Assembly: GCF_030719295.1 (NCBI RefSeq)
Contig: NZ_CP120997.1
Coordinates: 1,736,001 to 1,800,000, forward strand
Length of the DNA: 64,000 bases
Direction of reading: 5' to 3'
Source: Streptomyces sp. Mut1
Lineage (GTDB): Bacteria; Actinomycetota; Actinomycetes; Streptomycetales; Streptomycetaceae
The notes beneath the pieces were generated by a model. The model saw only the letters and a list, made by a program, of their open reading frames with translations. It was not told the origin of the DNA and ran no database searches. The translations under genes were made by a program, and so were the position numbers. Positions 1-8,711 of the stretch are shown one piece after another; within the stretch, counting starts at the first letter, position 1; each line of letters starts with the position of its first letter.

Positions 1-11
1 GTGCGCCCGGT

Positions 12-1280
12 TCAGCGCGGGAGTTCGGCGCGGCGCAGTGGGGTGAGGACGAGGCCGGTGAGGGCGCCGGCCGCGCATGTCCCGGCGCTGGTGACGAAGA
101 CGGGACCGGTGCCCCACAGGGCGACGGCGGCTCCGGTGACGGGGTAGCTGAGCGGTGCGAGGGCGTGGGTGAAGAGCGTGGAGACCGAGGTGACCCGGCC
201 GAGGTAGGCGGGGTCGGCCGCGGTCTGGATCAGCGCGCCGCACAGGGCGCCGCCGAGTCCCGCGAAGAGTCCGATGAGGACGGCGACCCCCGCGGCGAGG
301 GGCAGGGAGGGTGCGTACGCCAGGGCGCCGATGGCGACCGCGCCGATCAGCACGGTGACGCACATGGTGAGCCCGGCCCTGGGTGCCCGGCCGCGCACGG
401 TGAGGAGCAGTGCGGAGGCGCCCGCGCCGACGCCGAAGGCGGCGACGATCCAGCCCATGCCCGAGGCGCCCCAGCCGCGTTCGTCGCTGAGCAGGATCAG
501 GCCGAGGTTGAGGGGGCCGACGAAGCCCAGTTCGCTGAGGGCGACGACGAGCATGACGGGGCCGAGCAGCGGGTGGCGGCAGATGTACCGCAGCCCGTCG
601 GCCAGTTCGCGCCGGGCGGTGCCGGCGGGTTCTGCCGCGTCTTGTTCGGGCAGCGGGCTCATCCGTACGGCCAGCAGGAGGGGCAGCGAGACGGCGAAGA
701 GCACGCCGGCCGCGCCGAAGGCGAGGACCGGTCCGCCGAGGGCCACGGCCGCGCCGCCGAGCGGGGCGCCGACGACGTTGGCGGTGCGGGCGGCGAGGCC
801 GCGCATGCCCTGGACGCGGGCGAGCTGGGAGGCGGCGGTGATCCTGGGCGGCAGGGCGCCGACGGCGGGCAGGAAGAGGGCGTCGACCGCGCCGAAGACA
901 AGCGCGACGGCGACCAGCATCCACACCGTGGGCGAGGTGAGGAGCAGGGTGCCGGCCAGGCCGAGGATGACGAGGCAGCGCGCGGTGTCGCTCGCGACGA
1001 CCACGCGGCGCGGCCCGAGCCGGTCGGCGAGCACTCCCCCGCCCAGCAGCAGCACGGCCCGGGGTATGGAGCCCACGGCGAGCACCAGGCCGGTCTGCGA
1101 GGCGGTGCCGGTGCGGGTGGCGGCCCAGGCGAGGGCCATGTAGTAGACGCTGTCGCCGACCATGGACGCGGTGTACGCGCCGAGCCAGCGCAGGACGTTG
1201 CCGTCGCGGTGGGCCGGGCGGCCGGGTGCCTCGTCGAAGACGGGCAGGGTGGCGGTCACGGGATCGTCCTCTCGGGTCAC
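12..1280 (-). CDS. MFS-type exporter
   Basis: A 422-residue major facilitator superfamily protein, probably an inner-membrane drug or metabolite exporter. The chain is almost wholly hydrophobic, with about 12 predicted helices. It carries the MFS loop signature ADRLGPRRVVV after the second helix, and a central hydrophilic loop (EQDAAEPAGTARRE) splits the two halves. The GTG start lies 4 bp after the stop of the winged-helix regulator at 1285-1872, so the two should be co-transcribed with the regulator first. A regulator-exporter pair suggests the regulator controls the pump. The substrate cannot be read from sequence. Family assignment is firm; the exporter direction is inference. Confidence 0.9.
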   Translation of the reverse strand: MTREDDPVTATLPVFDEAPGRPAHRDGNVLRWLGAYTASMVGDSVYYMALAWAATRTGTASQTGLVLAVGSIPRAVLLLGGGVLADRLGPRRVVVASDTARCLVILGLAGTLLLTSPTVWMLVAVALVFGAVDALFLPAVGALPPRITAASQLARVQGMRGLAARTANVVGAPLGGAAVALGGPVLAFGAAGVLFAVSLPLLLAVRMSPLPEQDAAEPAGTARRELADGLRYICRHPLLGPVMLVVALSELGFVGPLNLGLILLSDERGWGASGMGWIVAAFGVGAGASALLLTVRGRAPRAGLTMCVTVLIGAVAIGALAYAPSLPLAAGVAVLIGLFAGLGGALCGALIQTAADPAYLGRVTSVSTLFTHALAPLSYPVTGAAVALWGTGPVFVTSAGTCAAGALTGLVLTPLRRAELPR

Positions 1281-1284
1281 CGGG

Positions 1285-1872
1285 TCAGGTCCGGAACGGG
1301 AAGCCGTACAGGTGCAGGGCGACGTTCTCGCGGTTCTCGGTGTCCCCGGCCTCCTCGCGGGTGCGGCCCTGTGCCTCGTACCGCTTGACGAGCGCGTCCA
1401 TCTCGCGTTCGAGGGCGGCGAGCTCCTCGGGGTTCAGCCGGGCCAGGTATTCCGAGCCGAAGGAGGCCCTGCGCCACTCGGGTGCCCAGCCGGGGGTCGC
1501 GTCGAGGTGGCGGCGGTACATGTCGACGTGCTGTTCGAAGGAGAGCCGGCTGACGGCGGCGTGCGTGGCGACCTTCTCGGGGGCGTCGCGGAAGTCCTCG
1601 TCGTAAAAGCGCAGCCCCTTGGACGCGGGCTGCCACCAGCGCTCACGGGCATCGCTCCCCTGCCCCTCGGCCTCCTCGATCAGGCCGTGCTCGGCGAGCT
1701 TGCGCAGGTGGTAGCTGACGAGCGAGACCGCTTCGTCGACCTGCTCGGCGAGCTGGGAGGCGGTGGCCTGCCGGGCGATGTACAGCGCCCGGTAGAGCTT
1801 CATCCGCAGGGGGTGCCCGAACGCCTTGAGGGTGCCGAGGTCGGAGACCCGGCGTGATTCGTCGCTTGCCAT
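1285..1872 (-). CDS. Winged helix-turn-helix (ArsR-like) transcriptional regulator
   Basis: A 195-residue protein with an N-terminal winged helix (residues about 10-70: LKAFGHPLRMKLYRAL, then SQLAEQVDEAVSLVSYHLRK) typical of ArsR/HTH_20 regulators. The C-terminal two thirds are charged and probably mediate ligand sensing or dimerisation. No metal-binding CxC motif is present, so metal sensing is unlikely. The gene starts at an ATG and leads the operon with the MFS exporter. Two copies of the palindrome TTGCGCAA sit 28-49 bp upstream of the start, a likely autoregulatory operator. DNA binding is known for the family; the ligand is unknown. Confidence 0.88.
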   Translation of the reverse strand: MASDESRRVSDLGTLKAFGHPLRMKLYRALYIARQATASQLAEQVDEAVSLVSYHLRKLAEHGLIEEAEGQGSDARERWWQPASKGLRFYDEDFRDAPEKVATHAAVSRLSFEQHVDMYRRHLDATPGWAPEWRRASFGSEYLARLNPEELAALEREMDALVKRYEAQGRTREEAGDTENRENVALHLYGFPFRT

Positions 1873-1899
1873 GCCCCGACCGTAGATAGGAAAGGAAAG

Positions 1900-1921
1900 T
1901 TGCGCAATATCTATTGCGCAA
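1900..1921. promoter_or_regulatory. Paired TTGCGCAA operator candidate
   Basis: Two perfect palindromes TTGCGCAA lie at 1900-1907 and 1914-1921, 14 bp centre to centre and separated by TATCTA. They are 28 bp upstream of the winged-helix regulator start. This is an AT-rich island in a GC-rich intergenic stretch (1873-2128). On the minus strand a possible -10 element, TATCTA, lies at about 1885-1890. The most likely role is an operator bound by the adjacent regulator. Binding is inferred. Confidence 0.6.
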
Positions 1922-2128
1922 TAAAAGTTGCACGCCTGCTTCCGGGGCGCTGCGCGGTGACAGGGCGCGGGGGCGGGGACTGTGCGGGGGCACAGGCGGG
2001 GGCGCGGGCGCGGCGAGCGGGGGGGGGCGCGGCCAGCGGGCGCGGGCGCACACCCGCCTGACCACGCCCCCGCAGCGGGGACCGGCCACGGCTCCCCGGC
2101 GCGAGCCCGCGCCGCCCAGGGCCCGTCT

Positions 2129-3478
2129 TCAGCCGGGGAGCAGGCGCCGGGCCGCCAGGGCCAGGGAGACCTCGACCGCGTCGGACGGGCGGGTCAGGCA
2201 GCGGCCGGTCAGCTGCTCGAAGCGGCGGAGCCGGTTCAGGACGGTGTTGCGGTGGCAGTAGAGGCGGGCGCCCGCCCGGGGGGCCGAGCCGTCGCAGTCG
2301 AACCACGCCGTGAGCGTGTCGATGAGCACGTCCCGGTCGGCCGGGTCCAGCCGGTCCAGGGGCCCCAGCACCCGGTGGGCGAGGGCCGTGCCGAGTCCCG
2401 GGGACGAGACGACCAGGGCGGCGGGCAGTTGCTGGTCGAGCAGGACCACCCCGCCGTCCGCCGGGCAGGCCCGCAGGGCGGTCTCCGCGAGCCGCCGGGC
2501 GTCCCCGACCGCCGCGAGGCCGTCGACGGCCGAGCTGATGCCGACCCGGGCCCCGGGCGGTACGCGCAACTCCGCGGCGAGCGCGAGGAGCGCCCCGTCC
2601 CCGGCGTCCACCGCTTCCGCCCGCTCGGGCTCCCCGGGCACGGCGGGTTCGTCCGCACCCGGGTCCGCGTCCCCGCCCCGGCCCAGCGGCAGGATGGCGA
2701 ACTCCGCCTCCGGGCCCGCGTGCCAGAGCGCGTCCGGGCCCGCGGGCAGTTCCAGGCGCGGATGGATGGCGCCGTACGGGGAGCGGCGGGCGTCGACGAA
2801 GGCGAGGACCGCGTACCGGCCGTCCTCCGGCAGCCCGAGCACGGCGGCGGTGTCCGGGAGGTCGGCGATCTGCGCGGTGCCGTCCAGCAGGGCGGCCGTC
2901 ATCAGGCGCTGGCGGTTCTCCCGGCGCCAGGCCAGCCGGCGCTCGGCCCGCCGGTAGGCGTCGGCGACGACACCGCAGTGCTCGTCCACGAAGTTCCAGA
3001 CGTCCGCGGCGACATGGACGAGCAGCCGGACGTCCTCGGGGTGGCGGCGCGCGGTCTCGTCCACCAGGTCCTGCCAGACCATCGCCCCGCCCATCCGGAA
3101 CGCGTGCAGGACCGCGTCCAGCGGCACCCCCTGCTCCGCCCGGACCTCGCCGATCCGCCGGGAGGTGCGGTGTGCGGCGTCCCGGAACTCGCGGGGCTGG
3201 ATCAGCGAGCCGACGTTGTGCCGCAGCGACTGGTGCACCTCCTGCCAGATCTCCGCCGGGTCGGCCTCGATCGCCGCGCGGTAGCCGGGCTCCCGCTCGC
3301 GCAGCGCCTCCACCATCCGGTCCGTCAGCTCCGGCAGCGCCGCGACCAGCACCCGGGCGGCCCGGTGCAGTACGGCGACCGCCTCGCGGTCGGCCAGCGA
3401 ACGGAAGCGGCGCGGGACCGGGGCGACGGGCGGCGGCGCGTGCAGCGCCCTGACCCGTGAACGTACGACCTGTGGCAT
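2129..3478 (-). CDS. PucR/CdaR-type helix-turn-helix regulator
   Basis: A regulator of 449 residues from the chosen start. The C-terminal domain (last ~60 residues, with CHRNTVLNRLRRFEQLTGR) is the HTH_30 module of PucR/CdaR regulators, preceded by a GGDEF-like central region. The N-terminal half (LREREPGYRAAI...REFRDAAHRTSRRIGEVR) resembles the sensing part of such proteins. An open frame reaches 3550, but the ATG at 3478 has a clear GGAGG five bases upstream and is preferred. The gene stands alone on the minus strand, downstream of the LAL regulator gene. Its target is unknown. Confidence 0.85.
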   Translation of the reverse strand: MPQVVRSRVRALHAPPPVAPVPRRFRSLADREAVAVLHRAARVLVAALPELTDRMVEALREREPGYRAAIEADPAEIWQEVHQSLRHNVGSLIQPREFRDAAHRTSRRIGEVRAEQGVPLDAVLHAFRMGGAMVWQDLVDETARRHPEDVRLLVHVAADVWNFVDEHCGVVADAYRRAERRLAWRRENRQRLMTAALLDGTAQIADLPDTAAVLGLPEDGRYAVLAFVDARRSPYGAIHPRLELPAGPDALWHAGPEAEFAILPLGRGGDADPGADEPAVPGEPERAEAVDAGDGALLALAAELRVPPGARVGISSAVDGLAAVGDARRLAETALRACPADGGVVLLDQQLPAALVVSSPGLGTALAHRVLGPLDRLDPADRDVLIDTLTAWFDCDGSAPRAGARLYCHRNTVLNRLRRFEQLTGRCLTRPSDAVEVSLALAARRLLPG

Positions 3479-3671
3479 GGCGGCCTCCACCGGGATTCGG
3501 CCGGCTCGGTCAACGGCCGGCTCCGGTTCGCCCTGCCCAGCACGAGGCACGGGCGCACCGAATGATCCTGACGCCCGCAGAATGACATACCGCCCAGTCG
3601 GTACCTAGGGGTCTGCGTCCTCCTTCTCATCACGGTCCTGCAACCTCGCCGCTCCGGACCCGCCCCGAAGC

Positions 3672-3704
3672 GGCCCCGGACCGCCCCCGCAGCGGTCCGG
3701 GGCC
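3672..3704 (-). terminator. Hairpin downstream of the LAL regulator gene
   Basis: A 12-bp perfect stem (3672-3683 with 3693-3704) and a 9-base loop lie just beyond the stop codon at 3711. There is no T tract, as is common for Streptomyces terminators. Function is inferred from position. Confidence 0.5.
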
Positions 3705-3710
3705 TGGTTT

Positions 3711-6700
3711 CTACCGCCTCCCGTCCAGCAGCCTGGCCAGCTCCGTCCGGGAGCGCACCCCCAGCGCGGCGAACACGTTGCGCAGATGGTGGTCGACGGT
3801 CCGCGTGCTCACCGAGAGCCGCAGCGCCACCTCCCGGTTGGTGGCCCCTTCCCCGACGCACCGGGCGATCCGCTGCTGCTGCGGGGTCAGAGCGGCCAGC
3901 GGATCGGCGCCCCGGGCCGGGTCCGGCGCTTCCACCGACTCCCCGGCGGCCCGCAGTTCACCGCTGGTCCGGTCCGCCCAGGCCCGCGCGCCGCAGCGTT
4001 CGAACGCCACCAGCGCGTCCCGCAACGGCTCCCGGGCCTCCCGGGTGCGGCGGCGCCTGCGCAGCCAGGAGCCGAACAGGAGGCGGGTGCGGGCGTGTTC
4101 GAAGTCGCCGCCCGCCCGGTCGTGGTGGGCGAGCGCCTCCTCGTACCGCCCGGCCACCTCGCCCGGCGGCGCCAGCAGGGCCCGGCAGCGGGCCAGTTGG
4201 GCGGGTACCTGGGGGTCCGTGGTGCGGGTGGCCCACACGGCGAACTCCCCCACCGCGTCGGCCACCGGATCCACGGCCCTCCCCCGGCGCGCCCGCCCGG
4301 CCCGCACCGACGCCTCCACGTAGCAGGGGACGGCGAGCATCCTGGTGGCGAAGTGGCCGCGCCCCGGCCCCGGCCGCACCAGCGGGTCGAGCCGGGTCGC
4401 CGCCTCGGCCGAGCGCCCCGCCGCCAGATCGGCGCGGGCCTGCGCCCAGGTGGCCAGGGTCGCGGCCTGGACGAGCCCGTGCGGTGCCGCGCCCGCCAGG
4501 GCGGCGTCGGCGTGCGCGGCGCACTCCCGCGCCCCGCCCTCCACCGACGCGGCGAGGGCCAGCACGGCGTGCAGATGGGCGGCGGCGTTGGGCTGTCCGC
4601 AGCGGCGGGCCGCGCGCAGGCCGTCCAGCGCGTGGGCGCGGGCGCGGGCATGGCGTCCGGCGCGCAGTTCCGCGTAGGCCAGGTGTTCCAGGGCCTGCGG
4701 CAGCAGCGCGTCGGCGCCGCTCGCGCGCACGGCGGCCAGCGCGCGGACCCCGGCCCGGCAGGCGGCGTCGAGATCGCCGAGCACCAGCCCCGCCGCCCCG
4801 CTCCGCAGCAGGGCCGCGGGGTCCTGGGACCGGGCGGCCGAGCCGAGCAGGCGGCGCAGCAGCGCGTGCCCCTCGCCGATCCGCCCGCGCAGCACGGCGC
4901 ACATGCCGTCCCGGTACTGCGCGAGGGCCCGGTCGGGTACGTCGGCGGGGATACGGGTCAGCGCGTCCAGGTAGCCGAGGGCGTCGCCCGCCGCCCAGGC
5001 GGCCTCGGCGGCGCCGAGGAGGGCGTCGAGCGCGCGGCCGGGTTGACTCGGGGCGAGCAGGGCGGCGGCGGTGAGCAGGGCCTCGTGGGCGTCGGGGGCA
5101 GGGCCGTCCCGCAGGGCGAGCAGGCCGCGTACGTGGTGGGCGGCGGGGTGCGCACCGGCCCTGGCCAGCAGTGCGCGGGCCCGCCCGGGGTCCCCGGCGA
5201 GCCGGGTGTGATCGGCCGCCGCCGCGAACCGGGCCGCCCGCAGCGCCTCGCCCGGGGTCAGGCCGGCGGCGCGGGCGAGTGCGGCGGCCCGCTCGGCGTG
5301 CGGACGAGGCGCGGCGGCGGCCTCCAGCGCGTCGGCGAGCGGCGCGTCGGGCCCGGTGGCGGCGCAGGCCCGCTGGACGAGGGCGGCGAGCGGGGCGGAG
5401 CCGCACGGGCCGGTCGGAACGGGGCCGTTGACCGGGTCCGAGCAGCTCGATCCGGTCACCACGGGACCGGCGACCGGGTCCAGGCCGCACAGGCCGGTCG
5501 GAACGGGGCCGGCGACCGGGTCCAGGCAGCTCGGGCCGGTCACCACGGGACCGGCGACCGGGTCCAGGCCGCACGGGCCACTCACCACAGAACCCTCGAC
5601 CGGGTCCAGGCCGCACGATCCCGTCACCACACCGCCCGCACCCGGCTCCGGGCCGCGTCCCCCACCCGTCAGGAGGCCGGCCAGCAGGTCGTGGACCGCG
5701 CGGCGGTGGTGCGGGGGTGCTCGGTGCAGGAGGGCGCGGCGCAGCAGTGGGTGGCTGAAGTGGACGCGGTCGCCCGCTCGTTGGAGGGCGCCCGCGGTGC
5801 CGCCCGGGGCGAGCAGGGCCAGGTCGAGCGCGGCGGGACGGACGGCTGCCGCGAGGGCGGCGCGGCGTACGAGGTCCAGGTCGGCGCCGGCGCCCTCCGG
5901 TTCGTGCGCGTGGGCGGCGGCGGCGATCAGCAGGAGGGTGCGGGTGGCGGCGGGCAGGTGGCCGAGGCGGGCGGCGTGGGCGGCCAGGACGTCGTCGCCG
6001 CCGGGCAGCGGGTGGGGCAGCGGGGTCCGTCCGGCGAGCTGTGCGGGGGTGAGCCGGGCGGTGAGACCGGCGAGCAGCCGGGGGTTCCCCGCCGCCTCGC
6101 GCAGCAGCTCGCCGCGGACCACCGGGTCGGCCCGGTCCGTCCCGGCCGCTTCGGTGAGCCGGTCCAGGAGCGCCGAGGCCGCCTCGTCGCCGAGGGGGCC
6201 GAGGCGGAGCGCGGGCAGCCCGGCGAAGCCCGCCCCGTCCCCGGCGCCGATCACCGCGGCGACCCGGCTGCGCGGGCCGAGCCGGCGGGCCGCGAAGGCG
6301 AGGGCGGCCCTGGAGCCGGGGTCCCAGGCGTGGGCGTCGTCCACGCACACCAGCAGGGGCCGCTCCGCACCGAGCCGCCGCAGGAGGGCGAGGAGGGCGG
6401 CGGGCGGGAGGCCGTCGCGCAGCACCCGGTCGGGGTCGAGGGGCAGGGGGCCGGGCGCGGAGCACAGCAGGGCGTGCAGGCCGCTGTGGGGCAGCCACTG
6501 CTCGGCGGGGGCGGCGGTGGCCCACAGCACGGGTCCGGTGTGCCGCTCGCGGTGTGCGGCGGCGGTCCGGTCCAGCAGTGCGGTGAGGCCCGTGCCGGGC
6601 GGGGCCGTGAGGACCAGGGCCCCGCCGTCGCCCTGCCGAAGGCGCGTCAGGAGGGTGTCGAGGACGGCGAGTTCGGCGCCGCGGCCGTACAGCCGGGGCG

Positions 6701-6728
6701 GACTGTGCACGGTCGTGGGGGGAGTCAC
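3711..6728 (-). CDS. LAL-type LuxR-family regulator with degenerate Walker A
   Basis: A protein of 1005 residues from the GTG at 6728; the longer open frame runs into hisF and is rejected. Order: N-terminal AAA/NTPase region, a long TPR-like alpha-helical middle, and a C-terminal LuxR helix-turn-helix (LTPQQQRIARCVGEGATNRE, then VSTRTVDHHLRNVFAALGV). The Walker A position reads APPGTGLTA: Leu48 stands where the catalytic lysine is expected. Walker B (LLVCVDDAHAWD) is intact. Between the NTPase and helical parts lies a Pro/Cys/Gly-rich segment of six 14-residue repeats. LAL proteins usually activate catabolic or secondary-metabolite genes. The target here is unknown, and no adjacent biosynthetic genes hint at it. 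Confidence 0.88.
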   Translation of the reverse strand: MTPPTTVHSPPRLYGRGAELAVLDTLLTRLRQGDGGALVLTAPPGTGLTALLDRTAAAHRERHTGPVLWATAAPAEQWLPHSGLHALLCSAPGPLPLDPDRVLRDGLPPAALLALLRRLGAERPLLVCVDDAHAWDPGSRAALAFAARRLGPRSRVAAVIGAGDGAGFAGLPALRLGPLGDEAASALLDRLTEAAGTDRADPVVRGELLREAAGNPRLLAGLTARLTPAQLAGRTPLPHPLPGGDDVLAAHAARLGHLPAATRTLLLIAAAAHAHEPEGAGADLDLVRRAALAAAVRPAALDLALLAPGGTAGALQRAGDRVHFSHPLLRRALLHRAPPHHRRAVHDLLAGLLTGGGRGPEPGAGGVVTGSCGLDPVEGSVVSGPCGLDPVAGPVVTGPSCLDPVAGPVPTGLCGLDPVAGPVVTGSSCSDPVNGPVPTGPCGSAPLAALVQRACAATGPDAPLADALEAAAAPRPHAERAAALARAAGLTPGEALRAARFAAAADHTRLAGDPGRARALLARAGAHPAAHHVRGLLALRDGPAPDAHEALLTAAALLAPSQPGRALDALLGAAEAAWAAGDALGYLDALTRIPADVPDRALAQYRDGMCAVLRGRIGEGHALLRRLLGSAARSQDPAALLRSGAAGLVLGDLDAACRAGVRALAAVRASGADALLPQALEHLAYAELRAGRHARARAHALDGLRAARRCGQPNAAAHLHAVLALAASVEGGARECAAHADAALAGAAPHGLVQAATLATWAQARADLAAGRSAEAATRLDPLVRPGPGRGHFATRMLAVPCYVEASVRAGRARRGRAVDPVADAVGEFAVWATRTTDPQVPAQLARCRALLAPPGEVAGRYEEALAHHDRAGGDFEHARTRLLFGSWLRRRRRTREAREPLRDALVAFERCGARAWADRTSGELRAAGESVEAPDPARGADPLAALTPQQQRIARCVGEGATNREVALRLSVSTRTVDHHLRNVFAALGVRSRTELARLLDGRR
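5379..5630 (-). repeat. Six 42-bp in-frame tandem repeats (minisatellite) in the LAL gene
   Basis: The coding strand holds six consecutive 42-bp units, each encoding 14 residues of the pattern V-V/P-T-G-x-x-G/C-L-D-P-V-x-G-P. The last unit is degraded (VPTGPCGSAPLAAL). Units differ by a few substitutions and keep the frame. This gives a Cys/Pro/Gly-rich linker unlike the Ala/Arg/Leu-rich flanking sequence. Units are read from 5630 down to 5379. Confidence 0.85.
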
Positions 6729-6780
6729 GCCGGGCACGCTACGTCCGGGGGTACGGAGCCGGAAGGCGCGCGGCGGCCCA

Positions 6781-6830
6781 CGGGGCGCCCTCCCAAGGAG
6801 GAGCGCCCCGGGCTGTGCGCCGGCACAGCC
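6781..6830 (-). terminator. Terminator at the end of the his operon
   Basis: An interrupted hairpin (6781-6788 with 6803-6810, inner stem CCTCC/GGAGG) is followed by a second stem, GGCTGTGC/GCACAGCC (6812-6830 region). Both lie between the hisF stop and the LAL regulator start, where the his operon should end. There is no T run. Confidence 0.55.
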
Positions 6831-6838
6831 GGCCGGGG

Positions 6839-7594
6839 TCAGCGGACCGGGTGTCCGGCCTCCGCGAGGGCGCCCTTGACCTCGGAGATCCGCAGGTCGC
6901 CGAAGTGGAAGACGGACGCGGCCAGGACCGCGTCGGCCCCGGCGTCGATGGCCGGTGCGAAGTCCGCGAGCCGGCCCGCGCCGCCGGAGGCGATGACGGG
7001 GACGCCGACGTGCTCGCGTACGGCGGCGATCATCTCGGTGTCGTAGCCGTCCTTCGTGCCGTCGGCGTCCATCGAGTTGAGCAGGATCTCGCCGGCGCCG
7101 AGTTCGGCGGCCCGGTGGGCCCACTCGACGGCGTCGATGCCGGTGCCCCTGCGGCCGCCGTGCGTGGTGACCTCGAAGGTGCCGGCGGGGGTGCGCCGGG
7201 CGTCCACGGAGAGCACCAGGACCTGGCGGCCGAAGCGCTCGGCGATCTCCCGGATCAGCTCCGGCCGGGCGATGGCCGCCGTGTTGACGCCGACCTTGTC
7301 CGCGCCGGCCCGCAGCAGCTTGTCGACGTCGTCGGGGGTGCGGACGCCGCCGCCGACGGTGAGCGGGATGAAGACCTGCTCGGCGGTGCGGCGCACCACG
7401 TCGTAGGTGGTCGCCCGGTCGCCGCTGGAGGCGGTGATGTCCAGGAAGGTCAGCTCGTCGGCGCCCTCGGCGTCGTACAGCTTCGCCATCTCGACGGGGT
7501 CGCCCGCGTCGCGCAGGTTCTGGAAGTTGACGCCCTTGACGACCCGGCCCCCGTCCACGTCGAGGCAGGGGATGACGCGTACCGCGAGGCTCAT
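6839..7594 (-). CDS. hisF: Imidazole glycerol phosphate synthase, cyclase subunit
   Basis: A 251-residue TIM-barrel protein of standard length. HisF uses ammonia delivered by HisH to convert PRFAR into imidazole glycerol phosphate and AICAR in the cytoplasm. Landmarks include the N-terminal [17 protein letters not shown] with the catalytic aspartate, [18 protein letters not shown], and the C-terminal [13 protein letters not shown] phosphate-binding motif. The ATG overlaps the ridA stop by 4 bp, so translation is probably coupled. It is the last gene of the his operon, followed by hairpins at 6781-6830. Confidence 0.98.
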   Translation of the reverse strand: MSLAVRVIPCLDVDGGRVVKGVNFQNLRDAGDPVEMAKLYDAEGADELTFLDITASSGDRATTYDVVRRTAEQVFIPLTVGGGVRTPDDVDKLLRAGADKVGVNTAAIARPELIREIAERFGRQVLVLSVDARRTPAGTFEVTTHGGRRGTGIDAVEWAHRAAELGAGEILLNSMDADGTKDGYDTEMIAAVREHVGVPVIASGGAGRLADFAPAIDAGADAVLAASVFHFGDLRISEVKGALAEAGHPVR

Positions 7595-7989
7595 CGCGCC
7601 CCCGCCCGGTAGGCCTCGACCTCGACCTCGACGACGAGGCCGGGGTCCACGAAACCGGACACGACGATCATCGAGGCGGCCGGGCGCACGGCGTCGAACA
7701 GCTCCTTGTGGGCGCGGCCGACCTCCTCCGTGTCCCGGGCGTGCATGACGTACATCCGGGTGCGGACGACGTCCTCGCGGCCCAGGCCCAGCTCCTTCAG
7801 CGCGTCGAAGGCGACCCGGAAGGCGGTGACGGTCTGCTCGTAGGGGCCGCCGGAGGCGATCTCGCCGCCCGCCACCGAAGTGCAGCCGGCCACCAGCACC
7901 AGCCCGTTGGGCAGTTCGACCGCGCGGGAGTAGCCGAACTTCTCCTCCCAGGGACCGCCGGAGGAGACACGGCGTACGGAATCGGTCAT
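7591..7989 (-). CDS. ridA: RidA-family enamine/imine deaminase
   Basis: A 132-residue RidA/YjgF/UK114 family protein. Such proteins hydrolyse reactive enamine and imine intermediates released by PLP enzymes. Recognisable features are [33 protein letters not shown] and the C-terminal [15 protein letters not shown]. An upstream in-frame extension reaches 8571 but lies inside priA. The ATG at 7989 overlaps the priA stop by 4 bp and is clearly the start. Its place between priA and hisF, coupled at both ends, suggests a protective role during histidine biosynthesis, perhaps linked to the PLP enzyme HisC. That link is inference. Confidence 0.92.
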   Translation of the reverse strand: MTDSVRRVSSGGPWEEKFGYSRAVELPNGLVLVAGCTSVAGGEIASGGPYEQTVTAFRVAFDALKELGLGREDVVRTRMYVMHARDTEEVGRAHKELFDAVRPAASMIVVSGFVDPGLVVEVEVEAYRAGAR

Positions 7990-8711
7990 ACGGAGACCGC
8001 CTCCAGCGCCTCTTCGAGGGTGAACGCCTTCGCGTACAGGGCCTTGCCGACGATGGCGCCCTCGACGCCTGCCGGGACCAGTGAGGCGATGGCCCGCAGG
8101 TCGTCCAGCGAGGAGACGCCGCCGGAGGCGACGACGGGCTTGTCGGTGGCGGCGCAGACGTTCTTCAGGAGCTCCAGGTTGGGGCCCTGGAGCGTGCCGT
8201 CCTTGGCGATGTCGGTGACGACGTAGCGGGCGCAGCCCTCGGAGTCGAGGCGCTCCAGCGTCTCGTAGAGGTCGCCGCCGTCGCGGGTCCAGCCCCGGCC
8301 GCGCAGGGTGGTGCCGCGCACGTCGAGGCCGACGGCGATCTGGTCGCCGTGCTCGGCGATGACCTTGGCGACCCACTCGGGGGTCTCCAGGGCGGCGGTG
8401 CCGAGGTTGACCCGGCGGCAGCCGGTGGCCAGGGCGGCGGCGAGCGAGGCGTCGTCGCGGATGCCGCCGGACAGCTCGACCTTGATGTCCATGGCGCCGG
8501 CCACCTCGGCGATGAGCGCGCGGTTGTCGCCGGTGCCGAAGGCGGCGTCCAGGTCGACCAGGTGCAGCCACTCGGCGCCGGCGCGCTGCCAGGCGAGTGC
8601 GGCCTCCAGCGGGGAGCCGTAGGACGTCTCGGAGCCGGACTCGCCGTGCACCAGGCGGACCGCCTGGCCGTCGCGGACGTCTACGGCGGGGAGCAGTTCA
8701 AGCTTCGGCAT
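7986..8711 (-). CDS. priA: Bifunctional phosphoribosyl isomerase A (HisA/TrpF)
   Basis: A 241-residue TIM barrel of the HisA family. In actinomycetes lacking a separate trpF, this enzyme (PriA) isomerises both ProFAR (histidine) and PRA (tryptophan). Asp11 ([17 protein letters not shown]) and Asp130 (AVGLDVRG) are the expected acid/base pair. ELSGGIRDD and [13 protein letters not shown] are the phosphate-binding loops. The ATG at 8711 overlaps the hisH stop by one base (TAATG). The HisA activity is certain; dual activity is from knowledge of the family, and trpF cannot be assessed from this window. Confidence 0.96.
   Translation of the reverse strand: MPKLELLPAVDVRDGQAVRLVHGESGSETSYGSPLEAALAWQRAGAEWLHLVDLDAAFGTGDNRALIAEVAGAMDIKVELSGGIRDDASLAAALATGCRRVNLGTAALETPEWVAKVIAEHGDQIAVGLDVRGTTLRGRGWTRDGGDLYETLERLDSEGCARYVVTDIAKDGTLQGPNLELLKNVCAATDKPVVASGGVSSLDDLRAIASLVPAGVEGAIVGKALYAKAFTLEEALEAVSV

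Noticed and set aside
3786..7046. Long plus-strand frame antisense to the LAL regulator
   Set aside because: Its composition (Gly/Arg/Gln/Ala) and lack of any domain fit a codon-bias shadow of the minus-strand gene.
6729..7124. N-terminal extension of the LAL regulator into hisF
   Set aside because: The extension is Arg-rich shadow sequence of hisF; the domain begins right after GTG 6728.
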